A stretch of 64,000 nt of DNA. Origin: Paulinella micropora (lineage: Eukaryota > Cercozoa > Imbricatea > Euglyphida > Paulinellidae). The notes below the pieces were generated by a model that made no database searches, was not told where the DNA came from, and worked only from the letters and a program-made list of their open reading frames with translations. The position numbers and the translations under genes are program-made. The stretch is taken from contig WBZZ01002685.1 in NCBI GenBank assembly GCA_019918135.1, positions 87,501-151,500 on the forward strand. The letters run 5' to 3'. This document shows positions 23,201-34,441 of the stretch, piece after piece. Each line of letters begins with the position of its first letter. The stretch's first letter is position 1.

Positions 23201-25037
23201 GAGGAATGGACATGTCATTCTTGTTCTGTATCAGCGGGGGCCTTTGTGGGACAAGTGGTCGAGCTTCGACAAATTCGTCATGGACGACGACAAGTACATG
23301 AGCCACATTCAAGATAGACAGCGGATGCAGCACAGGGGGTTGCACGGTGGTGTAGGCAGCACGTTGAGTGTGCCCTGACGTGTGGCGCTACTTGTGTGCT
23401 GTAGGCAGAACAGCATGCTGTCTGCGCTGGGCGGCACCGGAGAGGAGGAAACGTCACGCTCTCCCTCTTTCATCTCTATACACACATTCGGTTATGTACT
23501 CATTCGACATTATTTCATACTTTGTTCTTAGTTACACAATGATGACCACAAGCATGTCAATCCGTCGGTTATGCATTTTCATGTACTGTATGTAAGTTAT
23601 TGTCTGTTTTCTCTGTGGCTGCAAATATTTCCTGCAGGAATCCTCAGCCGTTGGGCTATTCGAACTACTTCACACACATGTTGACAGCTTGCTTCAATAA
23701 TTGCACACGACAACACTTGGAGCTGGTAACTCGCGCTTTAAGCACTTAAACAAAACACCATGCTTCAAAAAGCGGCTCGTTGGTTAGGCTGTCTTGACAC
23801 TGTAATCGGTTGGCGTGTTAGGCCAAAAGGCGCCTGCATATGTTTGCAGGTATCATGATCCTGGTCAGCCCCCCGCCCATCCACCTCCCGCCCCCCCCCC
23901 CCCCCACCCCCATCCCCCCCTCCCGCACACACGCCAGAGACTGTGCACTAGGCAAGGGAAAGGAAGGAATGGGAAGGAAGAGAGGGTGAGAGATGGAGGC
24001 TGTCGCTGGCCTTACTTGATGTTTTGTGTGCCTTGCTGTTAAAATCGCGGAGTAGGAAAACTTGGAGTACTCATTCAAAAAGGTATACTCCTTCAATAAT
24101 TGTCACGTGTTATAACCTGCCTTGAGTTTCGGATGCCTGTGCAGGTGATGCTTAGGCTTGGGCTTCCTTCCAATCTGGTGCATCTTTTTCTTTACATTTG
24201 GCCGCATCTGCTTGTTTGTCCTGCTCCGATGCTCAAATACATGAAGAAAGACGTTTCGATGTATTGCTGTACCTTATACTGTCATTCACCTAGACTTAAC
24301 CTCATCTTTCCCCTCGCTCTCTCATTTTCTTTCTCGCAAACTTCGTGGTTCGTCTTCTATCTACCTCCTTCCTTCTCTCCCCTCGTATTATCCTTCTCTG
24401 ATTGTTTGTATATCTTGTTTGATCTGATTACTTTCCCTCACTTTCTTTTCCAATTCCTTCATTCACTTAAAGTATCCACTTCCCTCCCCCCTTTCTCTAT
24501 CTCTCCCCCTCCCACTCCCCCTTTTTTTTTCTTATATATGTCTTAGAGGCGTACTCTGCTTGCTTTATGAACTACTGTTTCAGGTTGCTAAGGCGTCGCA
24601 CTTCCGATCTCATGCCAACCACAGGTCGCCGCACTCTCTGACTTCGATCAGTTTCCACAACGCTTTCTAGTTTGGAATTTGGGATTTGCTTGATGGATAG
24701 TCAAGAGCTGGCTGCTCACCCCGAAGCTTTGGTCATAGCTCTGATTTCTTTCCATTTTATCTGCCTTGGGTTACGTTCTGTGGATAATGCTTGTGTGTGT
24801 TTGCTTTGCGTGTGTGTACTTTGTGTGCTTGTGCGGTGCACATTCCTGATGCAGGCACGTCTCCAAGCAGCCAACCAACTGGACCTGGAATTGTACTTCA
24901 CAGCCTCCGTCCTCACTGTTCTGTCTCTAACCATGCACCCTAAAGGCCCTAGCTGGTTTCTGATGTATTGTTCGTTGCGCTGTAGGTATGAGTACGGCAA
25001 GGCGCTGAGCCTGCGGATGGAGCAGGTCCCCCAATGA
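20216..25037 (+). CDS. Multi-exon type II membrane sulfotransferase-like protein
   Basis: Exon 1 (20216-20497) starts at an ATG and encodes a basic N-terminus, one hydrophobic segment (residues ~33-54, PWLALLLLALLLLLALARG) and a stem, ending in phase 0 at a GT donor: a Golgi type II membrane protein layout. Later coding blocks flanked by AG/GT include 21067-21161, 22049-22137 (ends DWVDLSTENR), about 22888-22945 (YLTVLRDPLDRVLSQ), about 23118-23153, about 23240-23355 (WSSFDKFVMDDDKYM), about 24857-24897 and 24990-25037. RDPLDRVLS matches the 3'-phosphosulfate-binding motif RdPxxRxxS of carbohydrate sulfotransferases. The last splice is clear: a donor within the DLEL codons joins the acceptor before YEYGKALSLR, giving the DLELYEY end typical of these enzymes and a TGA at 25037. 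The 5' PAPS loop was not located, so some exons are missing from this list. Substrate is unknown; a glycan is likely. Confidence 0.6.
20529..20875. repeat. Simple repeats in intron 1
   Basis: Poly(C), (TC)n, degenerate (CATC)n and (ATAC)n, then a ~110-base (TA)n-type tract (20770-20870) with repeated ATATTATATATAT units. All lie within the first intron of the sulfotransferase-like gene. Confidence 0.85.
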
Positions 25038-28000
25038 CCTATGTGTATGGCCAATGCATGCTATCAACCTTTTGTCTCTTGTCAGGAGTTCAATTATTCA
25101 GAGCTACCTGAAGGTGCAAGCCTTCGCCCTTTGAGCTTGGCAGCAAGAGTCACGACGTATCGTTGATGATTGCTCAGAGGCTAGGCGCTTGGAAGTGCTC
25201 AAGAATTTGAAAAACCCTCATGAGGTCACTAAATCATTCGTGCATGTCATTATATACGCACTTGTTGGGGGGGTTTCTGATCTTACATGTAGTGGGAGCG
25301 AACCATTATGGAACTATACGGAGGCAACTACCAAACACCCAAGAAAGAAGTCTCCCACTGTATGCGCAACAGATAGATAACGCAATATTGTGTATGTACA
25401 GCCCTTCGGGTTTCAATATCTTCTACGCCATAATGGTCCTGGTTTCATTATCCGATGTTACACATAATTATATACATCGTGCATCAGCACTGTGTGGTTG
25501 TTGGCAGGGAATCATTTTTGTGGCGCTGACAATATACTTGGTTATCTTCCGAGCCACGCCCGTATTACAGACTCGGCGCACGCTACAGCGGCCACCAGGC
25601 CAGCGACACTCTGCCCCGTAATATTATGATACAATTTAATTGCTATTATACAATTTAATATTGCCATTATTACACTTAAGCGATGAGAGCTCTTGAGATC
25701 ATGAACTATTGCCGCTTTTCCTGCGCCGGACCTCACACCATGCAGCGCAGCTCGCTAACACCGGTGCATCAACCTAGTTAGTATGTTACACTGTACCCGG
25801 GTATAATTTTATCCCACAATATTGCCTTCATTATACCTTCTCTCCACCGCGGTACTCACTGTACTTGAGTTTCTGATTATACTCACATCTTCATACCTTC
25901 ATATGTTATTAGACATGAAAAAAATTGCTCCATGAAGAACGTTAAAGTGTGTTCAGTGGGAAAAAAAAGTCCTAATCTACTTGGCTGTCTATCTCTCTAC
26001 TTCTTTTTTTCCCCCACTGAACGACTTTTATAATTGAAGAACGCTTGCTTTTCGTAGAGCTGAACAGGAAGGATGCAAGTAGGTGAACACAAGTAAAAAA
26101 CAATGGCAAACAAGGATAGAAGACAGCAGACTACGGGGAGAAGGGGGGGGGGTGAAATAAAGAAATGAAGAAGAGAAAAAGAAAACGATGGGAGCAGAAG
26201 AGGGGAAAAGAAGGGAAAAGTAATAAAGGAAACGACAGAGAGGAGTGGGGAAGAGAGGGAAATCGAAGAGATGCAGATCAAACGGGGGGGGGGGGGGTGA
26301 AAGAGTGAAGCCAGAAAAGGGAATGAAGGAGAATGGAACAGGAAGAGAAAATAAATGGCAAAACAAATTTGGAGAATTAATGAAGAAAGAGAGAGACGTT
26401 GAAGAACATAGAATATTACAGTATAAAGTATGCTGGGGACCGGATGCAGTTGTGCGTCGTGCCCAGGACACGAACATGAGTTGGTGCAGACTTAGGTCAT
26501 GCCCAAGACAGGATGCGGTTTAGCGTCATGCCTAGGTCTTGAAATATCGATGATGATATAAGGATGCAAGAAAGAAGTGTGAGGAGAAAAAAAAATGATA
26601 GGGGGATATGAAAAAAGAAAGGGAACAGTTGAGAAAGGGAGGATCGTGCTAAAGGACGATATGAGAGGAAAAGAGGATATAAGGGAGACTGAAGCTAGCG
26701 AGAAAGGGAGCAAGCATGTCAAGAAAGGTTTGTAGTGCGCATACAGGGCCAGATGCCAGGTTAGAACATGGGGTGACACACCCAGAGAAAAGCAGTCTTG
26801 TTACAGGTGTCGGTAGACAATGACCCATCAGGATGAGTACGTACCGGTACGTTGTGGCACTGTGCTGAGCGGTTGGAGCGCATAGTAACCATTTCCCGAG
26901 GTCTGGTTCGGTTTCTATCAGAGACAGTAGCTACTTGGGTAGTGCTCTCATGGCAAGCCTAAATTTATCTTCAGGGGAACGAGTGCTAGCGGAGGGAGAA
27001 GGGGGTGCAGTCACAGAAGCGGCATGTGCGCGAAAGGTGCAAACACGTATCACATGCATCTCGTATGCAAAGCGTTAGATTGCAAGTTGTAATCGTTTGA
27101 TAAGGGTGAAGGACAATTTTCTGCCATATGGTTTGCCGTACGTGCCTAGATGCTCTGGCAGTGTTTTTTTTTTTTTTTTCTTTTTTTTTTCTCGTTTATA
27201 TTTACAATTTATATAGATGTTTTTATACAATTTTCGGGTGGCATGCCCTCTACGGTTTTCTTCTTGTGGTTCCTCTTTCCTTTTTTCTCCTTTCTTGTTC
27301 TCCCTTCTAGCTGTCTTCGCTCCGTCATTTTCCTTCTCTCTCTCTCTATTTTCTTTTCTTTTTTTTCTTTCTTTTTTAGTCTTTTTCTCTTCTCGGTCAC
27401 CTTTCTTCTCTCTTCATTCCTTTTTTGTCCTTTTTCTTCAATTTCTTGGTTCTTGCTCTGGAGTCATTTTACTATTTTTACTTCGTGTACAAATATTCAA
27501 TTTTTTTTCCCATTATGTATCATCGGTTTTAACTCTGTAGAGTCTCCTTTTATTATAACTTTCCTTCTCGTGCTTCGTCTTCCCACTTACTCCTACTAGT
27601 GGCAAGTTTCTATTAAAACAGTAATTGCGTTAAAAAAATAGAGGTTAGTAAAGGCAGAGTGAAACATTCAGATGTTATTAACTATCCTCGAGCTTCCACA
27701 GCATTCCTTCGTAAGAGCATATGCTTGTTCTAGCACACTCCGGTCCTGATTGTCTTCGCTGTTGGTATATTGGTGCAACAGCGCACTCGCGATTCCAGGG
27801 CAGGGTTTGACAACTGAAGGGGAGGGGGGGGGGGGGGGGGGGAGGGCAGCCGCGTGGACTGCGAGTGGAGAATGCAGTCACGGTAGGACTAGTGCGGTCA
27901 GTATGTACTTTTATTCCCCCCCCCCCACCCTTTTTTTCTCCTTCTTGCGTCTGAGCTTCCTTTTTCCCTTTCCTTCTTCATTCTACGAGTCCATGTTTAT

Positions 28001-28185
28001 CACTTCCCTTCTAACGTTTATGCTTCCCACTTATCGCTTCTAGTGGCAAGTATTCTATCATTAAAAGTTGATTAGTGAAAAAAAAAAGGAAGGCGGACTG
28101 CAGGTTCAAGATCGAGATATTATTCATAGCTCTTCTAAAGTCAATTCTAGTGTTGCTGCGTCTTCTTCTTTTTTTTTTATTACTA
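25038..28185. other. No recognisable gene; purine- and pyrimidine-rich blocks
   Basis: 25.04-26.0 kb is the downstream flank of the sulfotransferase-like gene with no convincing frame. 26.1-26.75 kb is strongly purine-rich on the plus strand (G and A runs, with G runs at 26142 and 26285). 27.15-27.6 kb is pyrimidine-rich. A module with CTTCCCACTTA...CTAGTGGCAAGT...ATTAAAA recurs at about 27578-27625 and 28022-28070, each after a pyrimidine-rich block, so 27.15-27.65 and 27.9-28.1 kb look like two diverged copies. Long frames are composition artefacts. Confidence 0.6.
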
Positions 28186-28388
28186 TGTTAGACTACTGTT
28201 ATTAATAAAGCAATCTATGATAGCTACTACACTCTCAACACACTACAACAACTTTAATGAGAAAAGGCGCCAACAGACGCGCCACGTAACTTGACTGGCA
28301 GGATCATAAGTAATGGCTCTAACTACACCGTTACTCCGATACGGCCGGTCCATAACTGTGAAGATATAATTAATTATTAGTTCCAACA
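28186..28388 (-). mobile_element. Candidate copia-type LTR (203 bp), minus strand
   Basis: Read on the minus strand it runs from TGTTGGAACTAATAATT to ...AGTCTAACA, with short inverted ends TGTTGGA/TCTAACA and TG...CA termini usual for LTRs. It aligns along its length with the plus-strand copy at 38635-38832, with perhaps a quarter of positions changed. Sequence upstream of it (to about 29062) is also shared, so this is a 3' LTR with its internal flank. Confidence 0.6.
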
Positions 28389-29062
28389 CTCCCCCTCAGC
28401 CTGGAACAAAGTAAATTAATATTAAGTTACTGCCGTTCCTAATTAAGTTACGTCTCCTACTACTATTTTGTGAAACATTAGAAAACCGTTACAAACTCAA
28501 AACATATTCTTTTACACTCACTCTCTCCGAGAAGTCACGTAGTAATGTTGGGGTTGGCTACCCTCCTATCCACAGCGAGTACATATCGACTAGAGTACGT
28601 ACAATGCACCGGGCCTGTGATATATTCGGGCCTACCCAACGAGAAGAGGATTAACTCCCTACTCTCCCTATCTCGCAAATCAATAAGAGAAACATGCAAA
28701 AACCACATATATATGTATCATATAAGAATACAGAGATATGATAATAACTTCAAGAGAAGTAGCCTAGTAACATAAATATGTAATAAATATAAGAAAATAT
28801 ATATGTGTATATATGATATATATTCACATACGATCATAATATGAAAACTAAAATTTGGAAGCGCTTCCCGTAAGGGGGTATATAAAAGTAACAAAAGTAA
28901 TAGTTAGTAATATATATCACAAATACAAATATCTGTAATTATCAGCGGGTGTGGGGGTCGGGTAGATGCCCGGTGCCTATCAACACAGATAGTCTGATCA
29001 ATCGCCCTTCGTCTACCACTCCATCCCCAAGTTGGCTTCTTATCAGTTTTTTATATATATAG
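28389..29062 (-). repeat. LTR-retrotransposon 3' internal flank, inverted partner of 37990-38634
   Basis: Matching blocks with the plus-strand copy include the AAACATGAG...TTTGTGAAAC-like stretch, GGTTGGCTACCC, GGGCCTGTGRTAT, GGAAGCGCTTCCCGTAAGGG and CCAAGTTGGC. No frame survives. Position directly upstream of an LTR and the G-rich CTGGGGG-type tract next to it fit the polypurine-tract end of an LTR retroelement. Confidence 0.55.
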
Positions 29063-29111
29063 TGTAATTACAAAGGGTTTTCAGCATTTGAGCGATACGA
29101 TCTAGGAGGTA

Positions 29112-30229
29112 GTGCCTGTTCCCGAGCTTACACCAGCACGGGAACAGCGGCACATACTTAGTAAGTTCACTAAGCCGCCGGGGCCCGAATCAGCCTTTGC
29201 CGCGGCGCTTTTCATCCTCCCCCTCGACTTAGTAAATTATGCAACTGAATGGTTATTACAACTTAACGGGAGGGGGAAGGTAAGAGAAAGGTGGAAGTCC
29301 AGGCATGTCATGCCTCTTCTCCTGTAAGGAGGTACGACGTCATTGGGCGCGCGTTGAATCTCACGCTCGCGCTGAAGTCACCTATATCACGCCGGCCGGG
29401 CTGTTTGCGCCCGGGCCCGGGCCGCCCCTGCCGAAGCTGGCAGTCATCGGCCCGGCGGGTGTCCGCTGCTGGCAGGAGCACCACGAGGGGCCTACGACGG
29501 TTGTTAGCGCGCGAGAAATTTCGGCCGCCCTCAGGGCGTCGCGGCTCGTAGTCTGGGCCGGCGGGGGGCCGGCGGCCGCGTTAGACCTGCTGGACCGGCT
29601 GGACTTTGGCAGAGTAGTGCTGGACGGCGAACAGTTGCCGGCGCCGCCGGGCGCGTGGGGCGCGCGGCGGCACGCCCTTGCGTACTCGCCGGGCAACGCC
29701 ATCTGCCGCGCGCAGCCCTGGACACAGTACGGGCCTTCGCCGCTACATTTGTGGGGCCCGCTGCACGTGTCGTACCGCCGGCTTTCCGGCAGGGGCTCGC
29801 GGCCGCTGCTGGCCAGGTTCGCGCGCCATGTCTCCTTTGCGCCACGACGACGTCGAGACGCGCGAAGTGAACTGCCCCGTGCTGGAGCAAGGGCTCCGCG
29901 ACGCCAACGAAGCGTTGCTGCGGGAGGCCTCTCTGGAGGGCCCCCACGTGTACGTCTGGACACGAGCGCCGCCACGGGCCGAGTGCGACAGCTGCGTCGT
30001 CTCCGTGGGCGACGTGAACTTCTCGCGCCGTTCTTCGGCGGTGCGGACGTCCCTGTCCGAGCACCTGCTAGTGGACAAGGGCTGGGCGCTGCCGCTCGCC
30101 GTTTTCCCGCTGCACGTGAGTTCGCGGGGCCGGCTGCGGCAGCTGCTCGGCGCCGACGAGGTGGTGGCCGACAGCAAACCGCTGCTGCAGCAGCAGCACG
30201 GCGCACGCTCGACAAGCGACGACAGTTAA
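29112..30229 (+). CDS. Unknown GC-rich gene, probably two exons with one frameshift
   Basis: A first block (29112-29280) has a protein-like frame (ALFILPLDLVNYATEWLL) ending at a good donor GGAAG/GTAAGA. A second block from about 29306 encodes YITPAGLFAPGPGPP, VVWAGGGPAAALDLLDRLDFG and SRPLLARFARHVSF; at about 29835 the coding signal moves to another frame, which continues (RHDDVETREVNCPVLEQ, VYVWTRAPP) to a TAA at 30229. GC content is much higher than the flanks. An AATAAA lies at 30351. No family was recognised. The shift may be a real mutation or a sequence error in a GC-rich stretch. Confidence 0.45.
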
Positions 30230-30364
30230 GTCCGGCTCGACACACAGTTCTCCGACCCCACCCCCGGCTAATTTTTTTCCTTTTCACTCTACATCTTTTT
30301 TTTAATAGGGAAGGTTTTGCCAAAGAAAAACCTTGTAAAGAAATTACCTGAATAAAAAAAAAAC

Positions 30365-32026
30365 TTACATTTTCTGTGTGCGGTTTCGTTCATGCACGTA
30401 GGGCTTCGATGTTTCATACGACAGCAGTACTAAGCTTTCCTGCTCTGGCCTGAGACGGCGCGTAGCCAGAAGAAAAGGAGTTGGGAGCGCAATATTTTCG
30501 GCCATGTTGAATTCTGAGCTAAAGACAGTTACAAATCTCGAGACGAGGTCTTCGTTGTCAGAATTAAATTCACAGACCACCAACTTGACAGTGCTAATCT
30601 TGCTGATAGCGACTGCAATTGCCTGCCATAGGTCTACTACTGTCGATGGCATGGCCCAATTTAGCCAGACTGCTTCGTGTTCGCTGATTCCATCTTGTAT
30701 CCATTGTAGCATTGCTTGTTCTACTTGATCTGTGGACAGTGTCGTTGCTGATGACTTAAAAGTTAATACAGTTTTGCCAAACGTACATAAAAGCTGCGGT
30801 CCTGTTGCGGGTAAATGCATGCGGATTTCTACGTATTGGTCCTTTGTTTGGGGCACCACACACAGCTCGTACTGGCAAAAGAATTGTTGGTCCTGCATCG
30901 TCAGGGGCGATCGTCCATATTTTAGAAAAAGGCCCCGCCGGTCGACGACTGTCTTGGGCAAGAGCCGGGACAGCCCTTCCGAAAGCGGGGCGCCAACGGT
31001 ATCGGAGAACAGCATGTTATGTGCTGTGAGCAGGAGTTTGGTCTTGATGGCAGAATGCAACTGTATCTCATGCTCCCCCCGGACTACTTGGTCCAGTGCC
31101 AGGACCCTTACTATGCCCTCCAACTGCTTCGTCGCCACCTCCCGATCTTCCAGAAAAGATGATGGCTTGCAGAGCGAGTCCCACGTGTTGTCGGAAAGTC
31201 CCAGTAACACTTCGAAGGCCAATTCTTTAGGCTTTGCCGAGCACAGCGCCTGCCGGAACTCAGTCCAACAAGATTTTAAAACTCCTTTGGTCTTTTGCTT
31301 TTGCATAGTGGCAATGCCCCGCCAGCGCCATAACAGTACGGCTGTTTCGCACTCTTCCTGGGCGGCGGCGTTGCGGGCAACATTCATCGAAGGTACTTGC
31401 ACGCACGTGTAGCCCTTAGGAATCTTCTTCAGCTGTTCGCGGAGAAAGCCGCGCTTTCCGGCCGCAGCCGCGCCGGGTACAACTTTCGACGAAACAGCTG
31501 ACTTGGTTATGCGCGCTTTTCCGGGGTTCTTACGCACTCGCTTTCCAGAGGCTTTCTGCGTGTCTTCGATCTCCTGTCTCTTCTTTGCCAAGACCTCCTT
31601 TCGCTGCTTCAAAATATCGACGTTGTCTAGCAAGGTTTGCAGCTCATTCCGCGAAGCATTGTCGGGTGCGATTAGGGCAGCAGCTTGTATGACCCGTATG
31701 GCATGATTATTGACCGTTTGTGGGTCGCTCAGCAAATGAGCCGTTGCGTCATGGAACTCTGCTTTCAGATTGATGTCCTTTTCCAGTAAGGGTACATGAA
31801 CCTGACCATCCGGCAAGTCAATTTTACGTGCCGTATTCACCGCATTCAGCAATAATTTTTCTGCGTTAACTACCATGGCTCGTGCCTCTGCTTCCTGTAT
31901 TTCCAACTCCTTGAGCTTCTCGATCACGTCTTCTTGGGCTGCTGCGTCGTCTAACCAGGCCAAGTACCTCTTGGGCTTCTTCTGTTGCCAAACCCTGCGT
32001 CGTCGCGCCTTCTTCTTGGACACCAT
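30365..32026 (-). CDS. Coiled-coil/basic protein, C-terminal part (553 codons)
   Basis: Frame from an ATG at 32026 to a TAA at 30365. The first ~190 residues hold a helical region rich in K, E, Q and A (VIEKLKELEIQEAEARAM...; EVLAKKRQEIEDTQ) followed by a basic patch (GKRVRKNPGKARITK). The rest is a globular region with no motif I recognise (ends ..KPYVHERNRTQKM). Upstream, the minus-strand frame at 31866-33000 overlaps by 161 bases in another frame and has the same helical-plus-basic layout, so the two are likely parts of one gene. It converges on the plus-strand gene ending at 30229. Function unknown. Confidence 0.5.
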   Translation of the reverse strand: MVSKKKARRRRVWQQKKPKRYLAWLDDAAAQEDVIEKLKELEIQEAEARAMVVNAEKLLLNAVNTARKIDLPDGQVHVPLLEKDINLKAEFHDATAHLLSDPQTVNNHAIRVIQAAALIAPDNASRNELQTLLDNVDILKQRKEVLAKKRQEIEDTQKASGKRVRKNPGKARITKSAVSSKVVPGAAAAGKRGFLREQLKKIPKGYTCVQVPSMNVARNAAAQEECETAVLLWRWRGIATMQKQKTKGVLKSCWTEFRQALCSAKPKELAFEVLLGLSDNTWDSLCKPSSFLEDREVATKQLEGIVRVLALDQVVRGEHEIQLHSAIKTKLLLTAHNMLFSDTVGAPLSEGLSRLLPKTVVDRRGLFLKYGRSPLTMQDQQFFCQYELCVVPQTKDQYVEIRMHLPATGPQLLCTFGKTVLTFKSSATTLSTDQVEQAMLQWIQDGISEHEAVWLNWAMPSTVVDLWQAIAVAISKISTVKLVVCEFNSDNEDLVSRFVTVFSSEFNMAENIALPTPFLLATRRLRPEQESLVLLSYETSKPYVHERNRTQKM

Positions 32027-33000
32027 CTGCTGTCTCGTCTGGATTTGCGTTAGGTATCCCTTCGCCTTTGTTCGACGGCCCGGAGGAGCGTTTTCTGCGC
32101 ACTTTCTTGCTTTTCCTGGGCTTTGGTTTGGTCAAGGCCTTCGTCTTTTTTTTGAGAGCCTGTAGCGTCGCTGCGGTTTCGTGCAATTCTCGCTGAAAAA
32201 GAATCATGGCGTTTCCCAATTCCCTAAATGTCTGCTTGGATTGGGGATCTTCTGTACTGCCTGCAAGAGCGTCCGTAATTTCTACGATTTCCCGCGCATG
32301 TGCTGCGAGTTCATTCTCGTCCTGCGCTGGTTGCGCTTTGTCCAAATCAATGCTCATTACAAGATCGAACAGTTTTCCCAGATCGGCTTCCCTTCCCTGT
32401 GGATCACGAACAATATTAGCCGGCCTTGGAATTGTACAAGCTTTTGCATTCGCCGTTTGGAGTGCTTGTTTTGTCACCTCTAGGTTGGCTGTTGCCTGTC
32501 GTTTCTCTGTTTCCAATTCCTGGAGCTTCTGGAACGCGGTGAGTTGGCTACTGGTTGCTTTGGATGGAACCGAGTTGGCTGTGTTTTGGTCCTCCTCATT
32601 CAACGAAATATTCTCGTCGTGGGGCCTACCCTCAACTTGGTCGTCGGTATCATAATCCCCGGACGCTGCTAGATTCGGTAGACTCGACGTTGCGCCGTTA
32701 TCGCGCGGGTCCTGGGGAAACATCGCGAGCTGCTCTCCATAACCGAGATTAGATGGTGGAACAATGCCTGCGTCGTCTTGCTTTTTCGCGGCGTCGGCAA
32801 GAATTATGCCGGTTTGCGGATGGCCGGATTTCTCCTGTTGAACTGCGACACGTGCAGGCTGTTCCGCGCGGGGGGGTTTGCTACTTGGTGCACTACTAGG
32901 GCTTGGACGTGGTGGTGATGCGCGCGGTGCCTGTCGTACTGGAAGAGCGGCCGATGAGGCAGGCTGTTCCGCGCGGGATGATTTTCTTCACAAGTATTCA
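31866..33000 (-). CDS. Coiled-coil/basic protein, N-terminal part
   Basis: The frame is open from a TGA near 33000; the first ATG is at 32723 but ~90 in-frame codons precede it, rich in Pro/Ser with a repeated RAEQPA motif, so an upstream exon or start is likely. It then gives a coiled coil (LTAFQKLQELETEKRQATA), a LFDLVMSIDLDKAQPAQDENEL linker region, a second helix, and a basic patch (KPKPRKSKKVRRKR). This helical-linker-helical-basic order is repeated in the downstream frame. It ends at 31866. Function unknown. Confidence 0.45.
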
Positions 33001-33053
33001 GCCGGGATGGCGGGACTTTTGCCTTTGAGTCAATTGGGAGGTTAGGCGAGAGT

Positions 33054-33200
33054 AGGAAAATAATCTTCTTCTCGTCGGAGAGGCCTAGCTATACCGTGAG
33101 TCGCTAGCCTTGCTTGTAATCTAACCGATACAGGCATGCCGCGGTAAGCCGGGTAGCCACATCTGGCATACTTCTCAGAGAGAGTGAGGGTAAGTAGTCG
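33054..33200 (+). repeat. Fragment shared with the LTR-element flank at 38370-38520
   Basis: Moderately similar to 38370-38520, from GAGAGTAGG to GTGAGGGTAAG, with conserved GCTATACC, GGTAGCCA and ACTTCTC blocks. It is a third, shorter copy of the LTR-element 3' internal flank. Confidence 0.5.
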
Positions 33201-34441
33201 CGACCAATCAGGGCCTGGCCTTTCACCGCCAGCGTATGTGATAGGGCTTAGACATGTTTATTGTTATTATAATCATAAGGTCCTCGGTGCGGACATAATA
33301 ATAAATTATTCCAAAGTTCAGCAGACAAGGCAGATTAGTTTACGTTCTTTGAGGGGGAGCGTCGGAGAAATACCGTTACTTAGAGAATATCCGTTACCGG
33401 ATTTGTCCTTAGTGGCAAATTCACGTAAATCTATTCTCTGCCGGCCCTCCTTGCCAATTGCCTATATATTACCATATTTAACTACGAGTACTAGAAGGAT
33501 GTGCAACTTACAGTGGCACAATCTACTTTCCATACCTTCTAGACTTTCTAGCCTTATCTAGAATAGAGTTGGTCTTCTGTGGACCAACCATTTGTAGAAC
33601 GGATAGCTTAGATAGAACGGACAGGAATCGTAGTTAGTGTGCTCAAGAAGCACTGTTTGTATATCAGAATTAAGAGGTAACAACACTGCATAAGTGAACT
33701 GAAAACACTTGACATTTAATAACGGAATAGTAATACTTGGACGCTTGTATTGACTAGATATTGGGAATAGAGTGTGGTCAAGTGCTTCACGGCATTGCCC
33801 ACCCTCTGCGCACACCACCTTTAATTTCGGCAAGAACCATTGCCCGTGGTCTAGTAAGTCTTCCGGTTCGGAAGAACTGCTACTCTGTCGCACACCACGC
33901 ACAATCCTCATCTGAACTACGGTCTAGTAGCCATCTCAGCTTGGTTGAAACGCGGACTTGCCGTAGTCCACCAAAACAATCAAGTGATCGTGATAAAGTC
34001 ACCAATACACATCAAGGAGGATCAGATTGTCGTGAGGGGCCGGTCACTCCCCAACAAAGATTGTTGTGTTCGACTCCCCAGGTATGGAACCTCAAAGTTG
34101 ATCCCAACAAGAGATAGTATTACGAACCGGTACCACTGGAGAAACAGAACGTGAAAGTCGATAGTGGCGAGACATCACCATCTACCATCACATTCTGACT
34201 CCCCCCACGTCACCGTGCATAATCAACAGTTCTCCCCATATATATCGACGTTTCTTGCAATGAATCTCCGTGTATTTGCGGATGGAGATGTCAGGAAAAT
34301 AAGTCGTATATCCCGTTCTCGTACGCAACAAACACGGAAAAAGGAGAGTGTAGTTCACAAGGGTTAGCGTGTTGTCTTGTCAGACATGATGATACATGCA
34401 CTCACTCTTCTAGAACACACGAACACGATGTTGATTGTCAC
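33201..34441. other. No intact gene; probable decayed LTR-element sequence
   Basis: Stops occur in all frames. TTTGAGGGGGAGCG near 33350 resembles a polypurine tract next to an LTR start, but no matching second copy was found. It leads into the copia pol remnant. Confidence 0.4.

Noticed and set aside
26028..27600. Ser/Phe/Pro-rich frames of 90-150 codons
   Set aside because: Products of purine/pyrimidine-biased DNA without start context, motifs or conservation of pattern.
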